This document shows, piece after piece, positions 1 to 8,836 of a DNA stretch of 43,899 nt (its first letter is position 1; each line of letters starts with the position of its first letter). Under the pieces are notes generated by a model. It saw only the letters and a program-made list of their open reading frames with translations, ran no database searches and was not told where the DNA came from. The stretch spans positions 1-43,899 of the IMG/VR virus record IMGVR_UViG_3300032307_000122; one strand, written 5' to 3'. This DNA is from a virus. The position numbers and the translations under genes were made by a program.

Positions 1-105
1 GGCAACTGGGACATCCTAGATGAAGCATTTACCGCAGCTGAGCTAACAGCTCCTGTGCAGGCAGTAGCTAACGTCGGGATCACCATTAACGGCGGAACTG
101 CATAA
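1..105 (+). CDS. 3' part of orphan fibre N-terminal domain protein (continues from 43693)
   Basis: This is the last 34 codons and stop (TAA at 103-105) of the gene whose full copy lies at 43693-43881. The window begins exactly at codon 29 (Gly) of that 62-residue protein. It is partial only because the circle was cut here. The stop overlaps the next start as TAATG, so the two genes are translationally coupled. Confidence 0.9.
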   Translation, partial: GNWDILDEAFTAAELTAPVQAVANVGITINGGTA

Positions 106-123
106 TGTCCTCGGACACCACAA
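1..123. repeat. Terminal direct repeat, left copy (circle overlap)
   Basis: Bases 1-123 are identical to 43777-43899. The repeat runs through the end of one gene and the start of the next (TAATG junction at 103-107) with no gap or special structure, which is what an assembler leaves when it closes a circular or circularly permuted genome. A real short terminal repeat is possible but less likely. Confidence 0.95.
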
Positions 124-356
124 ATGGTGCCCACGTAAAAGTCACAATCAACGATCTTTACAAGGAACAGCAGGAAACCAACAAACTTCTAATTCAACTA
201 GCCAGCGAGCTAAAAAACCTCTCTGACGTGCCTGACAGGGTGCGTAACGTAGAGATCCAGATCGCCAAGATGCACTGGATCGACATTATCGCCAAGACCG
301 CTCTAGGCGGCTCCATAGCCTCATTTGTAGCCACTATTTTCGCGTTTTTGCGGTAG
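105..356 (+). CDS. Small membrane protein, holin/XhlA-like candidate
   Basis: The 83-residue protein has a polar, coiled-coil-prone N-terminal part (about residues 12-55, with EQQETNKLLIQLASELKNL) and one hydrophobic segment close to the C-terminus (about 62-82, ending in FAFLR). This layout resembles XhlA-type haemolysin/holin helper proteins of Gram-positive phages, which sit in the cytoplasmic membrane and help release endolysin. The start codon overlaps the stop of the gene before it. It lies far from the endolysin (27380) on the circle, so a lysis role is an inference; a membrane-anchored virion or packaging accessory is also possible. Confidence 0.7.
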   Translation: MSSDTTNGAHVKVTINDLYKEQQETNKLLIQLASELKNLSDVPDRVRNVEIQIAKMHWIDIIAKTALGGSIASFVATIFAFLR

Positions 357-359
357 AAT
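354..359 (+). promoter_or_regulatory. Possible -10 element (TAGAAT) before the small basic gene cluster
   Basis: TAGAAT at 354-359 overlaps the end of the upstream gene and would start RNA near 366, about 20 nt before the ATG at 386. No convincing -35 is seen 16-18 nt upstream. An AGAAGGA ribosome binding site follows. Weak candidate. Confidence 0.3.
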
Positions 360-385
360 AAAGCAAGACTTACAGAAGGATTATC

Positions 386-622
386 ATGCCCAAGAAGAAC
401 TACGTAGGCGACGACGACAAGTCTCGTGACAACTACATCGAGTACGAGAAGATGAAGAAGACTACGAAGAGCCCTGAGTACAAGAACTTACTACAGCAGT
501 TTATGGGATCACTGAAGAACATTCCAAAAGCTGGTCAGACTCCAAATGAACTAAAGAGAGCTGCGCTGAAAAGAGCTGCTGCCAAAAGAGGTTCAAAAAT
601 TCCAGCAAGCCCAACTAGATAA
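386..622 (+). CDS. Small basic protein of unknown function
   Basis: A 78-residue Lys/Arg-rich protein. The N-terminus is mixed charge (GDDDKSRDNYIEYEKMKK) and the C-terminal third is strongly basic (LKRAALKRAAAKRGSK). There is no membrane segment or cysteine. AGAAGGA lies 6-12 nt before the ATG. It is the first of three consecutive small basic proteins on the plus strand. Its composition suits binding DNA or acidic surfaces, perhaps as a packaged or capsid-associated protein, but no family was recognised. Confidence 0.75.
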   Translation: MPKKNYVGDDDKSRDNYIEYEKMKKTTKSPEYKNLLQQFMGSLKNIPKAGQTPNELKRAALKRAAAKRGSKIPASPTR

Positions 623-634
623 GGAAAATTAATT

Positions 635-940
635 ATGGCAAACGAAAGAAAAGCAGACTACCAAAGACTCTACGAGCTTGCAGCTCGCAAGGTAGACAAG
701 CAGCGCTCTGACCGTCGCAAAGCGGTCAGGGGCGATAGCGCAGCAGGAAAGATTAGCGAAAGACGTGTGGGGTCAGTACCAGAGGAATACAAGAAACTTG
801 CTAATGCTTACGAAAAGAAAAATAAGTTATATGCTGCTCCTGGAGAATCTCCTAGGGATAGTGTCCTTAAAGAGAACAACATAAAGCAAATGAAAGCTAG
901 CAAAAGAATTAATCAGCGTATTTGGAATGGAAGCAAATAA
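635..940 (+). CDS. Basic helical protein of unknown function
   Basis: A 101-residue protein, very rich in Lys and Arg, with predicted helices (residues 1-30 and 48-65) and a basic tail ending in RINQRIWNGSK. AAGGAAAA precedes the ATG. It follows the 78-residue basic protein by 12 nt, and its stop overlaps the next start (TAATG), so the three form one translational unit. The role is unknown; a nucleic-acid-binding virion or packaging protein is the most economical guess. Confidence 0.75.
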   Translation: MANERKADYQRLYELAARKVDKQRSDRRKAVRGDSAAGKISERRVGSVPEEYKKLANAYEKKNKLYAAPGESPRDSVLKENNIKQMKASKRINQRIWNGSK

Positions 941-1101
941 TGCCAAACGTAAACGGAATGAAATTCTCATACACCCCAGCAGGTAAAGCAGCCGCAAAGA
1001 AGGCTGAAGCCAAGAAGGTTGCAGTTAGCTCTATGCGTAAGAAGAAGAGCGCTAAGAAGCAGAACTTCTCAGGCGTAAAGTCTCAAGTCTACGGCGGCTA
1101 A
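940..1101 (+). CDS. 53-residue basic protein, YTPAGKAAAKK type
   Basis: A 53-residue protein found by hand translation. It starts MPNVNGMKFSYTPAGKAAAKK and ends in VYGG; about a third of its residues are Lys or Arg. Many uncultured tailed phages carry similar tiny proteins near head genes, from memory of the pattern rather than a search. The start overlaps the upstream stop (TAATG). The stop overlaps by 4 nt the end of the convergent minus-strand gene at 1098, with no terminator between the two operons. Confidence 0.75.
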   Translation: MPNVNGMKFSYTPAGKAAAKKAEAKKVAVSSMRKKKSAKKQNFSGVKSQVYGG

Positions 1102-1328
1102 GCCTCTTTAGTCTCAGCTTCTTTTACAGCAGTCATTGTATTTGCAATGTGCGCTAGGCCATTCATAATAATGTCTGCGGTCTGGCAGGGAAACTCTACA
1201 GCGCAGTGAACGCAGTTGCCTGGATCATTATCGTCCTCTGGCTTCTCTGGCGCGTGTAGCGCGTATACGCCGTCTAGCGTGCCAAATGTCAGCGCCAATA
1301 CGTCATCAAATGTTGGGTTCAAGCTCAT
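1098..1328 (-). CDS. Small cysteine-containing protein at the end of the virion operon
   Basis: A 76-residue acidic protein with a CVHC motif and a third cysteine in EFPCQTADII, near residues 39-49, which could bind a metal. The start lies 2 nt after the stop of the 1,830-residue virion protein gene, so it is the last gene of the long minus-strand operon. It has no membrane segment and matches no recognised family. It might be a virion accessory or an unrelated small host-takeover protein placed at the operon end. Confidence 0.7.
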   Translation of the reverse strand: MSLNPTFDDVLALTFGTLDGVYALHAPEKPEDDNDPGNCVHCAVEFPCQTADIIMNGLAHIANTMTAVKEAETKEA

Positions 1329-1330
1329 TG

Positions 1331-4300
1331 TTATTCCTGTCCTGTCAATCTTTCTATCATCTTACGCTGATCAGTGTTCCATTGCTTAATGGTCTGGCTA
1401 GTGGAGTAGTCTTGCAACTTCTGACCAAGGAACCAGTTAGCTAGTAGTCTAGTCTTCTTTTCGCCTTGTTCGCTAGGGGTCAAGCCAGTTTCTGGCTCTT
1501 GGCCAATACCAGTAATCTTAGATAGGGTGTTTAGTCCACCAACCTGATCAATAGCGTACTCTAGGTAGTTATTGATGTTACCGCCAGTACCCACTCTGTT
1601 ACCTGTAGAGAGCTCAGCAAACCACTTAGGTAGCGGCGATAGGTTCTGCCCTGCAAGGTTCTGTGTGCCTCGTGTGAGTACATCTAGGCCTGACTGACCA
1701 GGCTGTACGGTAAAGCCACCAAACAAGCTGTTCATAATATCTAGCTGTGGCACAGCAGGTCCAAAGCCCCATGCATCTCCCTTGCCTGCAGGTCCTTGGA
1801 ACTGTGGACCAAATGTAGATCCAGTGTTCCATGAAGCATAGACACCATCTGGATCCCATGGATCTCCGAATGACTCTGGGTTGAATCCGTTAGCTTCAGC
1901 AAATGCGTACTGGATCTTAGAAGGAATAGTAATCTTGCCAGGCTGCTCTAGCACTAGCTGAGCTACCTTGGTTGCTGCAATGCGCTGCCAAGTGTAGAAG
2001 AACACCGCACGGCGCATTACTTTACGCTCAAATGCAGATAGTCCACCGATTGTAGGGTGGTAAGTAGTTACTTGTTTTGCAGCGTGAATCGCAGCTTCTT
2101 CAAATGATTTGAATACGCCACCCTTTTCAATTTCTTTTACGAAGTGAGCCATGCGGAATAGGTTGTCACGGTGGGAGCTGAACTCAGCTAGCTTGCTGTT
2201 CATTCTACTCGTAGCACCAATAGCACCTGATCCAAAGTCAGCCATACCACGAAGGTCTAAGTCTTCTACTGTCGACGCACCACCACGGGTCAAGATACCT
2301 AGTCGCTCTGCAGCGTAAGCCATTGCCTCCCTAGAAACTAATGTGCGCTTACCAGTGGTGGAGTTGATGTAACCTATCTCAGTAAACTTCTCATCGCTAA
2401 CTTTAAGGTTCCTTGGTGCACCGATTTCAGCGTAAGCTTTGAATGCGTTTGAGTCAGCTTTGTAAATTGATGGATCAAAAGTTCTAAGAATGTCAATTGA
2501 GTTTGCGTAGTACTTAGGGCTGTTTACACCAGCGAAAGCGTTCATAATAGCCTCACCAACAATTGATGTAACGTGGTGGCCTGGCCTCCAAGTAGTGTGA
2601 GCTGCCTTTAGCACCGATGTAATACGGTCAGACATGTCAACAACTGTTTGCATTGCCTTACTGGAGAATGACTTAGGGTAAAGTACATATTCTTTTACGT
2701 AGCGCAAGCGCTCAAGCTCAGATGCATCGTAAAGCTTGTCTGGGTTTAGGTACTTAGCAAACTCATCTTCTGGATCAATCTTTACGTAATCGCTTTTTCT
2801 AAGTCCTTCGCTAGTAATGTCATCTAGCGTCTTACCAAAGAACGAGCTAAAGCTTTCACCAATTCCAACACGAGTCTGCACCGCATGGATAGCGCTAGCG
2901 TAGTTACTCAAGAAGGTAAGTGCAGTAAACTTCTCGTCAACATCAGCTGCTGCCCATGAGTACTTCACTGCCATCGGCCCAGCATCATCGGCTAGACGGA
3001 ATGCGCCTTCACCTAGATCAAAGAAACCGCGCATGTCAAACATTCTGTTTAGCTCGGCACCGTAGTAAGGCAATGTAATTGAGTTCTTAACAACACCGTT
3101 TACGCCAAACATTGCTGAGATTGCTTCGTTAAAGGACTCAGCAATTTCCATATCTATGCCAGTAGAATCTGCAGTTTTAGCCCACTCCGAGAATGGGATT
3201 TCTACACCATCTGCTTCAATACGCTGGATCATGTCGCGACCATAAGATTGAACAAATTTAAATGCGCTGTTAATTGCAGGTAGATTTTTGTCATGCTTTA
3301 AGAACAAGTTCTTTAGTCCATTGTTGAAGAGGCCAACCTTGCTTTGGTTGAAGTACTCAACACCACCAATTACGACCTTGGTAGCAAGTCCCATTCCATA
3401 ACGACCGCTAAATTTAATTAGCCAGTTTTGTACAAAACCTGGATCAGTAATTGCTTTAATCTTTGCAATTGCAATGTTTTCAACGCCAGCAGAAACTGGA
3501 TCAACGTTTGCTGCAACAAGGTTACGGCTAACATTTGATGCCTCATCACCCAATGGTGGAGCAGTCTCCGCTGCTTTCATCTCAGCTTGCAACCTATTGT
3601 CGGTTGCCTTTATAAAGTTAGGAGTCAGGGCTGCAGCTTCATCGCCTTTTTGCTGGTTCTTTCTTCTACGAGCATCAGCGCCTTTTTGAGCAGCCTTAGG
3701 CGTCGCCTTAGCACTTGGCTTTGCGCTACCCATTGCATCAAAGAGGTCAACCTCAAGTTCAACTTCTCTTCTTAGCTCAGCCCAATGCTGACCTACAAAC
3801 TTTCTTAGCTCATCAGCGTCTGCTGGATCAAGATTGTCGATTGGACCCCTAGCAGTGCCGCCAATGATACTTTTGAAGAACATGTTTAGCATCATGTCGG
3901 ATGCTTCTTTTGCCAATTGAGGATCCGTAAAAACTTTTGCAGTTTTTGCAGTAGATAAAATTAATGTTTTTAGGCTGTCCTTGACAGTATCTAGCCCGTC
4001 AAGCTTTGCAAGGGTTACAGGATCTGTCGCTCCAGCAAGCACGCTAGACTGCGGAAGGTCCGCAAATACTGGTAAGCCCCTTAGGAAAGACTTTTTTGCG
4101 GCAACAAAACTGACCATACCAGAGATAACCTTAGTGGTCGCCTCCAAAGTTTCTTGGGTAGCGTTTGCATACCTAGCCGCTGCCCTTGTAGAAGAAACAT
4201 CAATAATTTCGTCTAGGTTGTCGACCATAAACTGGATCATTGCTTCGGTCTTTTGCTCTAGATTTGAAATTTTCTTTAGCTTCATACCGTTCTTGGTTGG

Positions 4301-6823
4301 GACAGGATTTAGGTGTCTTGCTGGCTTAAAGAAGCTGTCTACTGGAGCCTTCTTCGGTATAGCTATTACGCCTTCCTCATTTCTGGGTAAGGTGTAGTTC
4401 TGATCAAACGCTTTTCTTATCTCTAGCCAAGCCTCTGAGCCTTTGGATAGATCCTTACCCAGCTCTTTATAGCGAACCGCAGTGAGCATTGCGTACTCGA
4501 AGTTAGTAGGCATTACGTTTTGGTAAGACTTGCCAGGGTAGCGCAACGCTGCCATTATTTCACCAGCACCCTTTTGGATAGCCATTACGCCAAGGTCTGC
4601 CATGGTGTAGTCCATGCTCATAGCTTTAAAGTTAGGGCTTAGCTTGTCTCCCACGTTCTTCTGTCCATCCCTAGCAAGCTGCATAAGAAGGTTTTCTGGG
4701 GTTACTACTGGAACATTAAATAAACGCCAGTAATTTTCAAACGGCCTAAGAATGCGGCTTTCTTCCTCAAGTAGGTCTACAGCGGTTCTTCCTTTCTTGC
4801 CCTCATTGGCTCTAATTTCTTTTACCAATTTGTTGTAGGCTGGAATACGGGCTTCCGCGTTTAGCATGTCGACACGAACGGCGTTTTCCCTGACATCCAT
4901 AATCTCGTTTACGTTACCTTTTTTGGCCTCTTCTGCAAGCTCATTAAGCACATCCTTAATTTCCTTGCCTTCAGCCTCAGCTCTTGCTGCAATTGTTTTA
5001 TATGGCCCAGCTTCCATAAAGTCTTGGAACAAAACTAGAAGATTTTTCGTTCTACTGTTAAATCTAGGGTCTTGTAAGAATGAAAAATCTTCTGCAAATT
5101 GCTCAGCTGGCAAAACCTTTAGCGAGCTTACGCCTTCTGCTATCTCTTCAGGTGTCTTTGCTGCATCAGATGCAGTGTCAAAAAACTCTTTATTTATACT
5201 GTCGTTTACCCTGTTTGCTACTTCTTGCTCAAGATCTAGCTTCTCTTCAACCTTTGCACCCACTTGTGCTGCATCCACCATTCCAGCCGTAGCTGCACCA
5301 TTTGCAGTGTTTGCGTTGATGCCAGCGCTTTCGATCATACGAGCTAGCTGTTGACTCATCTGCTGTAGCGCATACTCATCACCCTTTAGCTTCGCTAGCG
5401 GCTCAGTTCTAAGTATTGTCTTCACGGTTAGATCAACTACGGATTGCTGTGGATCAGATGACACACCTAGCGCTCTAGCGAAGTTAGCTGTAGCGTTTGC
5501 ACTTAGCTTCATCTTGCCAGTAGCAAGTAGATCAGCAACGGCCTCTAGCTTGTTATCAGAGTCCTTTAGAACTTCAGACCACCGCTTACCAGTTGCTGGA
5601 TCAGTGCTACGAGTAATAAAGTCCATTACCTTTTTAGAAATGTCAGTAAACTGCTTAGTCTCAGCTTTTAGGTTTGCTTGGTAAGCCTTAGTTGCCCTGC
5701 TAACTTGACCCTGTAGCTTCTTAATCTCGGCGGCATTCTCAGCAACCACTTCACCCTCAACGCGCTCAAGGATAGCTGGGCGCTGAGCTGCAATTGTTTC
5801 ATCCGTAGCGGTTGCTGGCGGTGTATCTAATTCCATAGCCTTTTGCATCTGAGCATCTACAGCAGCTTCAGCGGCACGCTTCTCATCTACCTTCGCGGCA
5901 GTCTTGGCGTCGAAGAACTTTAGATCCTCAGCCTTCTTAGCCTTAGCCTGAGCCTTTGCAATCTTGGAACCAAACTTAGCCTGCAAGACCTCGCTTTGCG
6001 CTACAGCCCGCATAAACTCATCGCGTCTTAGTACAGCTACATCATCTGCAATGCTGGCGTTAGTTGACTTACGGTAAGTCTCTAGTGATGAAAGGATTTC
6101 GTCTGAAACTACGTTGTCTCCAGATTTAGCGGCATCCTTTTGCACAACCTTGGCAAGCTTTGCACCAGCACGCTCTGCAGCATAGGCAGACTTGTTGAAC
6201 TCGTAGCCACGCAATACACCAGTTAGGTAGTTACCAAGTTTTTGACCCTGAGTAAGCGGAGTGTCAGAAACAATAAATGGCTTAGCAACTGGAAGGTTAT
6301 TTATAGCAGCGTCAGCGGCAGACTTTACAACAGTTGCATTTGCCTTATTAGCAGCGGATGCAAGTCTTGTTCCAGCGCCTACACCCTTTACACCAGCAAC
6401 AGTACCAGCAGTTAGATACGTAGTGGGGTCTAAACCAATGTCTAGTGCAAGACCTAGCCAAGTTGCAGTCTTATCTTCTACGCCAAGATCACGAAGGTTT
6501 TGGCTGTAAGTTCTACGCTCAGCAACACCCTTAGCGGCAGCACCTGGGACTGACAGTGGGTTTAGTAGATCAAGTAGGCCACCAAGGTCGCCACGCTGAA
6601 TAGCGGCAACGTTTTGTCCGACCTTGTTTGTAATACCAGCGGATGCGTATCCACCAGTTGAAAGAATGTCGATAATCGACTGGCCGAGGCTCCAAGCGCC
6701 TGGTTGGTTTTTCTTAGCTGCTCCCCAGTCGATACCACTTGAGCTACCCGTTGCAGTTGTGGTTTTAGCGCCACTGGACGCACCGCTAACAAGCGCTGCA
6801 ATTGCATTGGGGTCTAGAGCCAT
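1331..6823 (-). CDS. Giant internal virion / DNA-ejection protein (1,830 aa)
   Basis: By far the largest gene. The N-terminus is Ala/Gly/Ser/Thr-rich (MALDPNAIAALVSGASSG), followed by long Ala/Lys/Glu-rich helical stretches (about residues 180-560) and a mixed alpha region rich in aromatic residues toward the C-terminus. I saw no clear lytic transglycosylase, peptidase or kinase motif. Its size, its place after the tail hub gene and the two coiled-coil proteins before it match the large ejection proteins of podoviruses (the T7 gp16 position), which leave the head during infection and help DNA cross the envelope. The role comes from synteny and size, not from a catalytic motif. Several open frames on the opposite strand are shadows of its Ala-rich codons. 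Confidence 0.8.
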   Translation of the reverse strand: MALDPNAIAALVSGASSGAKTTTATGSSSGIDWGAAKKNQPGAWSLGQSIIDILSTGGYASAGITNKVGQNVAAIQRGDLGGLLDLLNPLSVPGAAAKGVAERRTYSQNLRDLGVEDKTATWLGLALDIGLDPTTYLTAGTVAGVKGVGAGTRLASAANKANATVVKSAADAAINNLPVAKPFIVSDTPLTQGQKLGNYLTGVLRGYEFNKSAYAAERAGAKLAKVVQKDAAKSGDNVVSDEILSSLETYRKSTNASIADDVAVLRRDEFMRAVAQSEVLQAKFGSKIAKAQAKAKKAEDLKFFDAKTAAKVDEKRAAEAAVDAQMQKAMELDTPPATATDETIAAQRPAILERVEGEVVAENAAEIKKLQGQVSRATKAYQANLKAETKQFTDISKKVMDFITRSTDPATGKRWSEVLKDSDNKLEAVADLLATGKMKLSANATANFARALGVSSDPQQSVVDLTVKTILRTEPLAKLKGDEYALQQMSQQLARMIESAGINANTANGAATAGMVDAAQVGAKVEEKLDLEQEVANRVNDSINKEFFDTASDAAKTPEEIAEGVSSLKVLPAEQFAEDFSFLQDPRFNSRTKNLLVLFQDFMEAGPYKTIAARAEAEGKEIKDVLNELAEEAKKGNVNEIMDVRENAVRVDMLNAEARIPAYNKLVKEIRANEGKKGRTAVDLLEEESRILRPFENYWRLFNVPVVTPENLLMQLARDGQKNVGDKLSPNFKAMSMDYTMADLGVMAIQKGAGEIMAALRYPGKSYQNVMPTNFEYAMLTAVRYKELGKDLSKGSEAWLEIRKAFDQNYTLPRNEEGVIAIPKKAPVDSFFKPARHLNPVPTKNGMKLKKISNLEQKTEAMIQFMVDNLDEIIDVSSTRAAARYANATQETLEATTKVISGMVSFVAAKKSFLRGLPVFADLPQSSVLAGATDPVTLAKLDGLDTVKDSLKTLILSTAKTAKVFTDPQLAKEASDMMLNMFFKSIIGGTARGPIDNLDPADADELRKFVGQHWAELRREVELEVDLFDAMGSAKPSAKATPKAAQKGADARRRKNQQKGDEAAALTPNFIKATDNRLQAEMKAAETAPPLGDEASNVSRNLVAANVDPVSAGVENIAIAKIKAITDPGFVQNWLIKFSGRYGMGLATKVVIGGVEYFNQSKVGLFNNGLKNLFLKHDKNLPAINSAFKFVQSYGRDMIQRIEADGVEIPFSEWAKTADSTGIDMEIAESFNEAISAMFGVNGVVKNSITLPYYGAELNRMFDMRGFFDLGEGAFRLADDAGPMAVKYSWAAADVDEKFTALTFLSNYASAIHAVQTRVGIGESFSSFFGKTLDDITSEGLRKSDYVKIDPEDEFAKYLNPDKLYDASELERLRYVKEYVLYPKSFSSKAMQTVVDMSDRITSVLKAAHTTWRPGHHVTSIVGEAIMNAFAGVNSPKYYANSIDILRTFDPSIYKADSNAFKAYAEIGAPRNLKVSDEKFTEIGYINSTTGKRTLVSREAMAYAAERLGILTRGGASTVEDLDLRGMADFGSGAIGATSRMNSKLAEFSSHRDNLFRMAHFVKEIEKGGVFKSFEEAAIHAAKQVTTYHPTIGGLSAFERKVMRRAVFFYTWQRIAATKVAQLVLEQPGKITIPSKIQYAFAEANGFNPESFGDPWDPDGVYASWNTGSTFGPQFQGPAGKGDAWGFGPAVPQLDIMNSLFGGFTVQPGQSGLDVLTRGTQNLAGQNLSPLPKWFAELSTGNRVGTGGNINNYLEYAIDQVGGLNTLSKITGIGQEPETGLTPSEQGEKKTRLLANWFLGQKLQDYSTSQTIKQWNTDQRKMIERLTGQE

Positions 6824-6850
6824 AGCTAAATCCTACTAGGTTTTAGGGAA

Positions 6851-8098
6851 TTACCCCTGAGGGAACATTTGGCCTGTTACGGCGATAATCGCTTGCCTTT
6901 CAGCTGGGCTAAGCGTTGCTCCTGCGGCAGAGAGAATAGAGTTAGCGGCAGTGCTTGCCTTCCAACCTTGGTTGCCTTGAGACGGTACATTCTGAGTCCA
7001 CTCGGTAATTATGTTCATTACGTTTGTACCTTCTCCAGAACTTAACGCACCTACCCTAGTTAGGTTAGCAATAGTGCCAATAAGAGGGCCCGATGCTTTT
7101 AGCGCATCTGCAAATTGCTTACTTTCTTTGTCTGCGCTGTCTGCTGCAGCCCTTTGCGCTGCTGCGCTCGCTGCAGCAGCAGCATTTTGCTGAGCTTGCT
7201 GGTAATCAAAACTTGCCTGAGCTTGTTGTCCAAGTAAGCTAGTGCGCTCCTGTCCAATTTCTTGCTGGAAGTTTTCGCGAGCACCGCGAAGTTGACCTAG
7301 ATCCTCACCCATTCTGTAGTTAAAGCCTGTGACATCTGATCTTGCAAGATCCTGCGAAGTGGCACCCATGGCAGTAAGTAAGTTCTGCCAGTTCTCAGCG
7401 TTCAAAATGTTAGTGTTCTTAGCCATTGCAGCACCCTGTGAGGCAATGTCACCTTGTGAGGTAGATAGGCCGCCAAGACCCATGCTCTCTAGTACCGCTT
7501 GGTTGCCTTGAAGCCTTGCAGCTTCTGACTCATCGATAGAGGTATTTACGGCAGTACTGCGAGCGCTGGCTGCGTCGGATAGACGCCTAAATGCTTCACC
7601 CGTCGTAGCAATATCGGCTGCTCTGGCTCCAGTAATCTGGCCGTAAATGTTTGTAACCTGCTCACGGTTGGCTTCGTATCTCTGGTTAGCCAGTTGCTCA
7701 CGCTGAGCAAGTGACTCAAACATTGGGGCAAAGATAGCGTCAATAGGGTTTACTGCAGGTGCACCAGCTCCACCAGCTCCACCAGCTCCACCAGTTGTTT
7801 GAGCGTTTGGCCCAAGTTGGTTAGGTTTTTCGCTCATACCTTTAGCTATAGCAGCGCTTGCAGCACTTTGACCACCAAGTTTGTTGAAATCAGCATATTG
7901 TTTATCGGCTGCAGCTTTCATTGCGGGTGTCATTGCAGTAGAGCTTTGTACAGGGGCTTCACTTCTAAAATAGCGACCAACGTTTCCCGCTGCCTGTCTT
8001 CCTTGTTGAATGGCACCCAAAAGACCTGCAATTGTCCCCGCTGTAGCTTTGTTTACGTCCCTAAATGTTCTACTAATACCCTCTGGTTCTTTAGCCAT
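6851..8098 (-). CDS. Internal virion protein, Ala/Gln-rich coiled coil
   Basis: A 415-residue protein with low-complexity Ala/Gln/Gly segments: a glycine-alanine run near residues 103-113 (GGAGGAGGAGAP), and a long Ala/Gln/Glu helix near 270-330 (QQAQQNAAAAASAAAQRAAA). No enzyme motif is visible. It lies between the 169-residue virion protein and the giant ejection protein, with 1 nt separating it from the gene before, so it is probably part of the same internal or ejection complex. It could also be a fibre-less tail accessory. The composition suggests an extended helical protein. Confidence 0.75.
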   Translation of the reverse strand: MAKEPEGISRTFRDVNKATAGTIAGLLGAIQQGRQAAGNVGRYFRSEAPVQSSTAMTPAMKAAADKQYADFNKLGGQSAASAAIAKGMSEKPNQLGPNAQTTGGAGGAGGAGAPAVNPIDAIFAPMFESLAQREQLANQRYEANREQVTNIYGQITGARAADIATTGEAFRRLSDAASARSTAVNTSIDESEAARLQGNQAVLESMGLGGLSTSQGDIASQGAAMAKNTNILNAENWQNLLTAMGATSQDLARSDVTGFNYRMGEDLGQLRGARENFQQEIGQERTSLLGQQAQASFDYQQAQQNAAAAASAAAQRAAADSADKESKQFADALKASGPLIGTIANLTRVGALSSGEGTNVMNIITEWTQNVPSQGNQGWKASTAANSILSAAGATLSPAERQAIIAVTGQMFPQG

Positions 8099-8099
8099 T

Positions 8100-8609
8100 T
8101 TAGAATCTTCCTGGAGCTGTGCTAGCTCCTACGCCTAGTAGGTTGTAATACTCTGGCAAGCCCTGTAGGCCAGATAGCGCAGAACGGCGAGCGCCTGCAC
8201 CGATTGAACCAAACTTAACTGGATCACTCATAAAGGTTTCGCCAGCCTGAGCTCCTGCACCGTACTGCACATCGCGCTCGTTTTCTAGATCCATAATACG
8301 GTTACGCTCGTCACGGCTTTGTCCAGCAAATTCATTTTGAACTCTTGAGCGATCCTTGTTGATAGCGCCAGGTGTGCGCATACCACGGGATGCGTAATCT
8401 CCAGCAATCCTTCTAACAGCTTCGCCTCTTCTTGTTGTGCGGTCGCTTTCGTTAGCCTGAAACGCGTTTCTAGCAGCGTTGATGCCAAAGGTTGCCCTAG
8501 TTAGTCCAGGTGCGTAAGTTGAAAGATAGTAGTCTTGTAGCTCTCTTTGGTAAATAGGGCTGTTTAGAACGTTCTGAATTGAACCCGACTGGGATAGTGT
8601 CGTTGCCAT
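8100..8609 (-). CDS. Virion protein, internal-core candidate
   Basis: A 169-residue protein rich in Arg, Asn and Gln, with a helical middle (FGINAARNAFQANESDRTTR and onward). It begins MATTLSQSGSIQNVLNSP and ends LGVGASTAPGRF. The start overlaps the upstream stop by 1 nt. Position after the tail-hub gene and before two larger coiled-coil proteins suggests the smallest of three ejection or internal proteins. No family was recognised from sequence alone. Confidence 0.72.
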   Translation of the reverse strand: MATTLSQSGSIQNVLNSPIYQRELQDYYLSTYAPGLTRATFGINAARNAFQANESDRTTRRGEAVRRIAGDYASRGMRTPGAINKDRSRVQNEFAGQSRDERNRIMDLENERDVQYGAGAQAGETFMSDPVKFGSIGAGARRSALSGLQGLPEYYNLLGVGASTAPGRF

Positions 8610-8836
8610 TACTCATACCTCGCGTAGTTAGGACTTGCAAACTGCTTCTTTTGCCCAGCCTTCATCCGAGCTTGGAGAGCGTTAAGGCGAACCTTACGCT
8701 TCCTGTCTCGTTCTGAGTATCCAGTCTTGTCAACTGGGCCCATTGTAGGGTTGAACCTACCTGATCCATAAACCTTTTTGCCAGCCGCATAAGGGTTGAA
8801 GCCAGGCTTAGCTGGGTCTTTCATTGCCTTAGCCAT
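8609..8836 (-). CDS. Small basic protein in the tail/internal-protein block
   Basis: A 75-residue protein dominated by Lys, Arg, Gly and Pro (KPGFNPYAAGKKVYGSGRFNP near residues 10-30, then ERDRKRKVRLNALQARMKAGQKKQ). It lies between the tail hub gene and the internal virion proteins, overlapping both neighbours by 1 nt. It resembles in composition the three small basic proteins at 386-1101. A structural or DNA-binding virion component is likely; no family was recognised. Confidence 0.7.
   Translation of the reverse strand: MAKAMKDPAKPGFNPYAAGKKVYGSGRFNPTMGPVDKTGYSERDRKRKVRLNALQARMKAGQKKQFASPNYARYE

Noticed and set aside
1-123. True short terminal repeat of a linear virion genome
   Set aside because: It falls inside coding sequence and has the size of an assembler overlap; cannot be excluded without read depth.
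3981-5354. Open frames on the plus strand inside the giant virion gene
   Set aside because: They are opposite-strand shadows of Ala/Lys/Glu-rich codons, lack ribosome binding sites and have no recognisable pattern.
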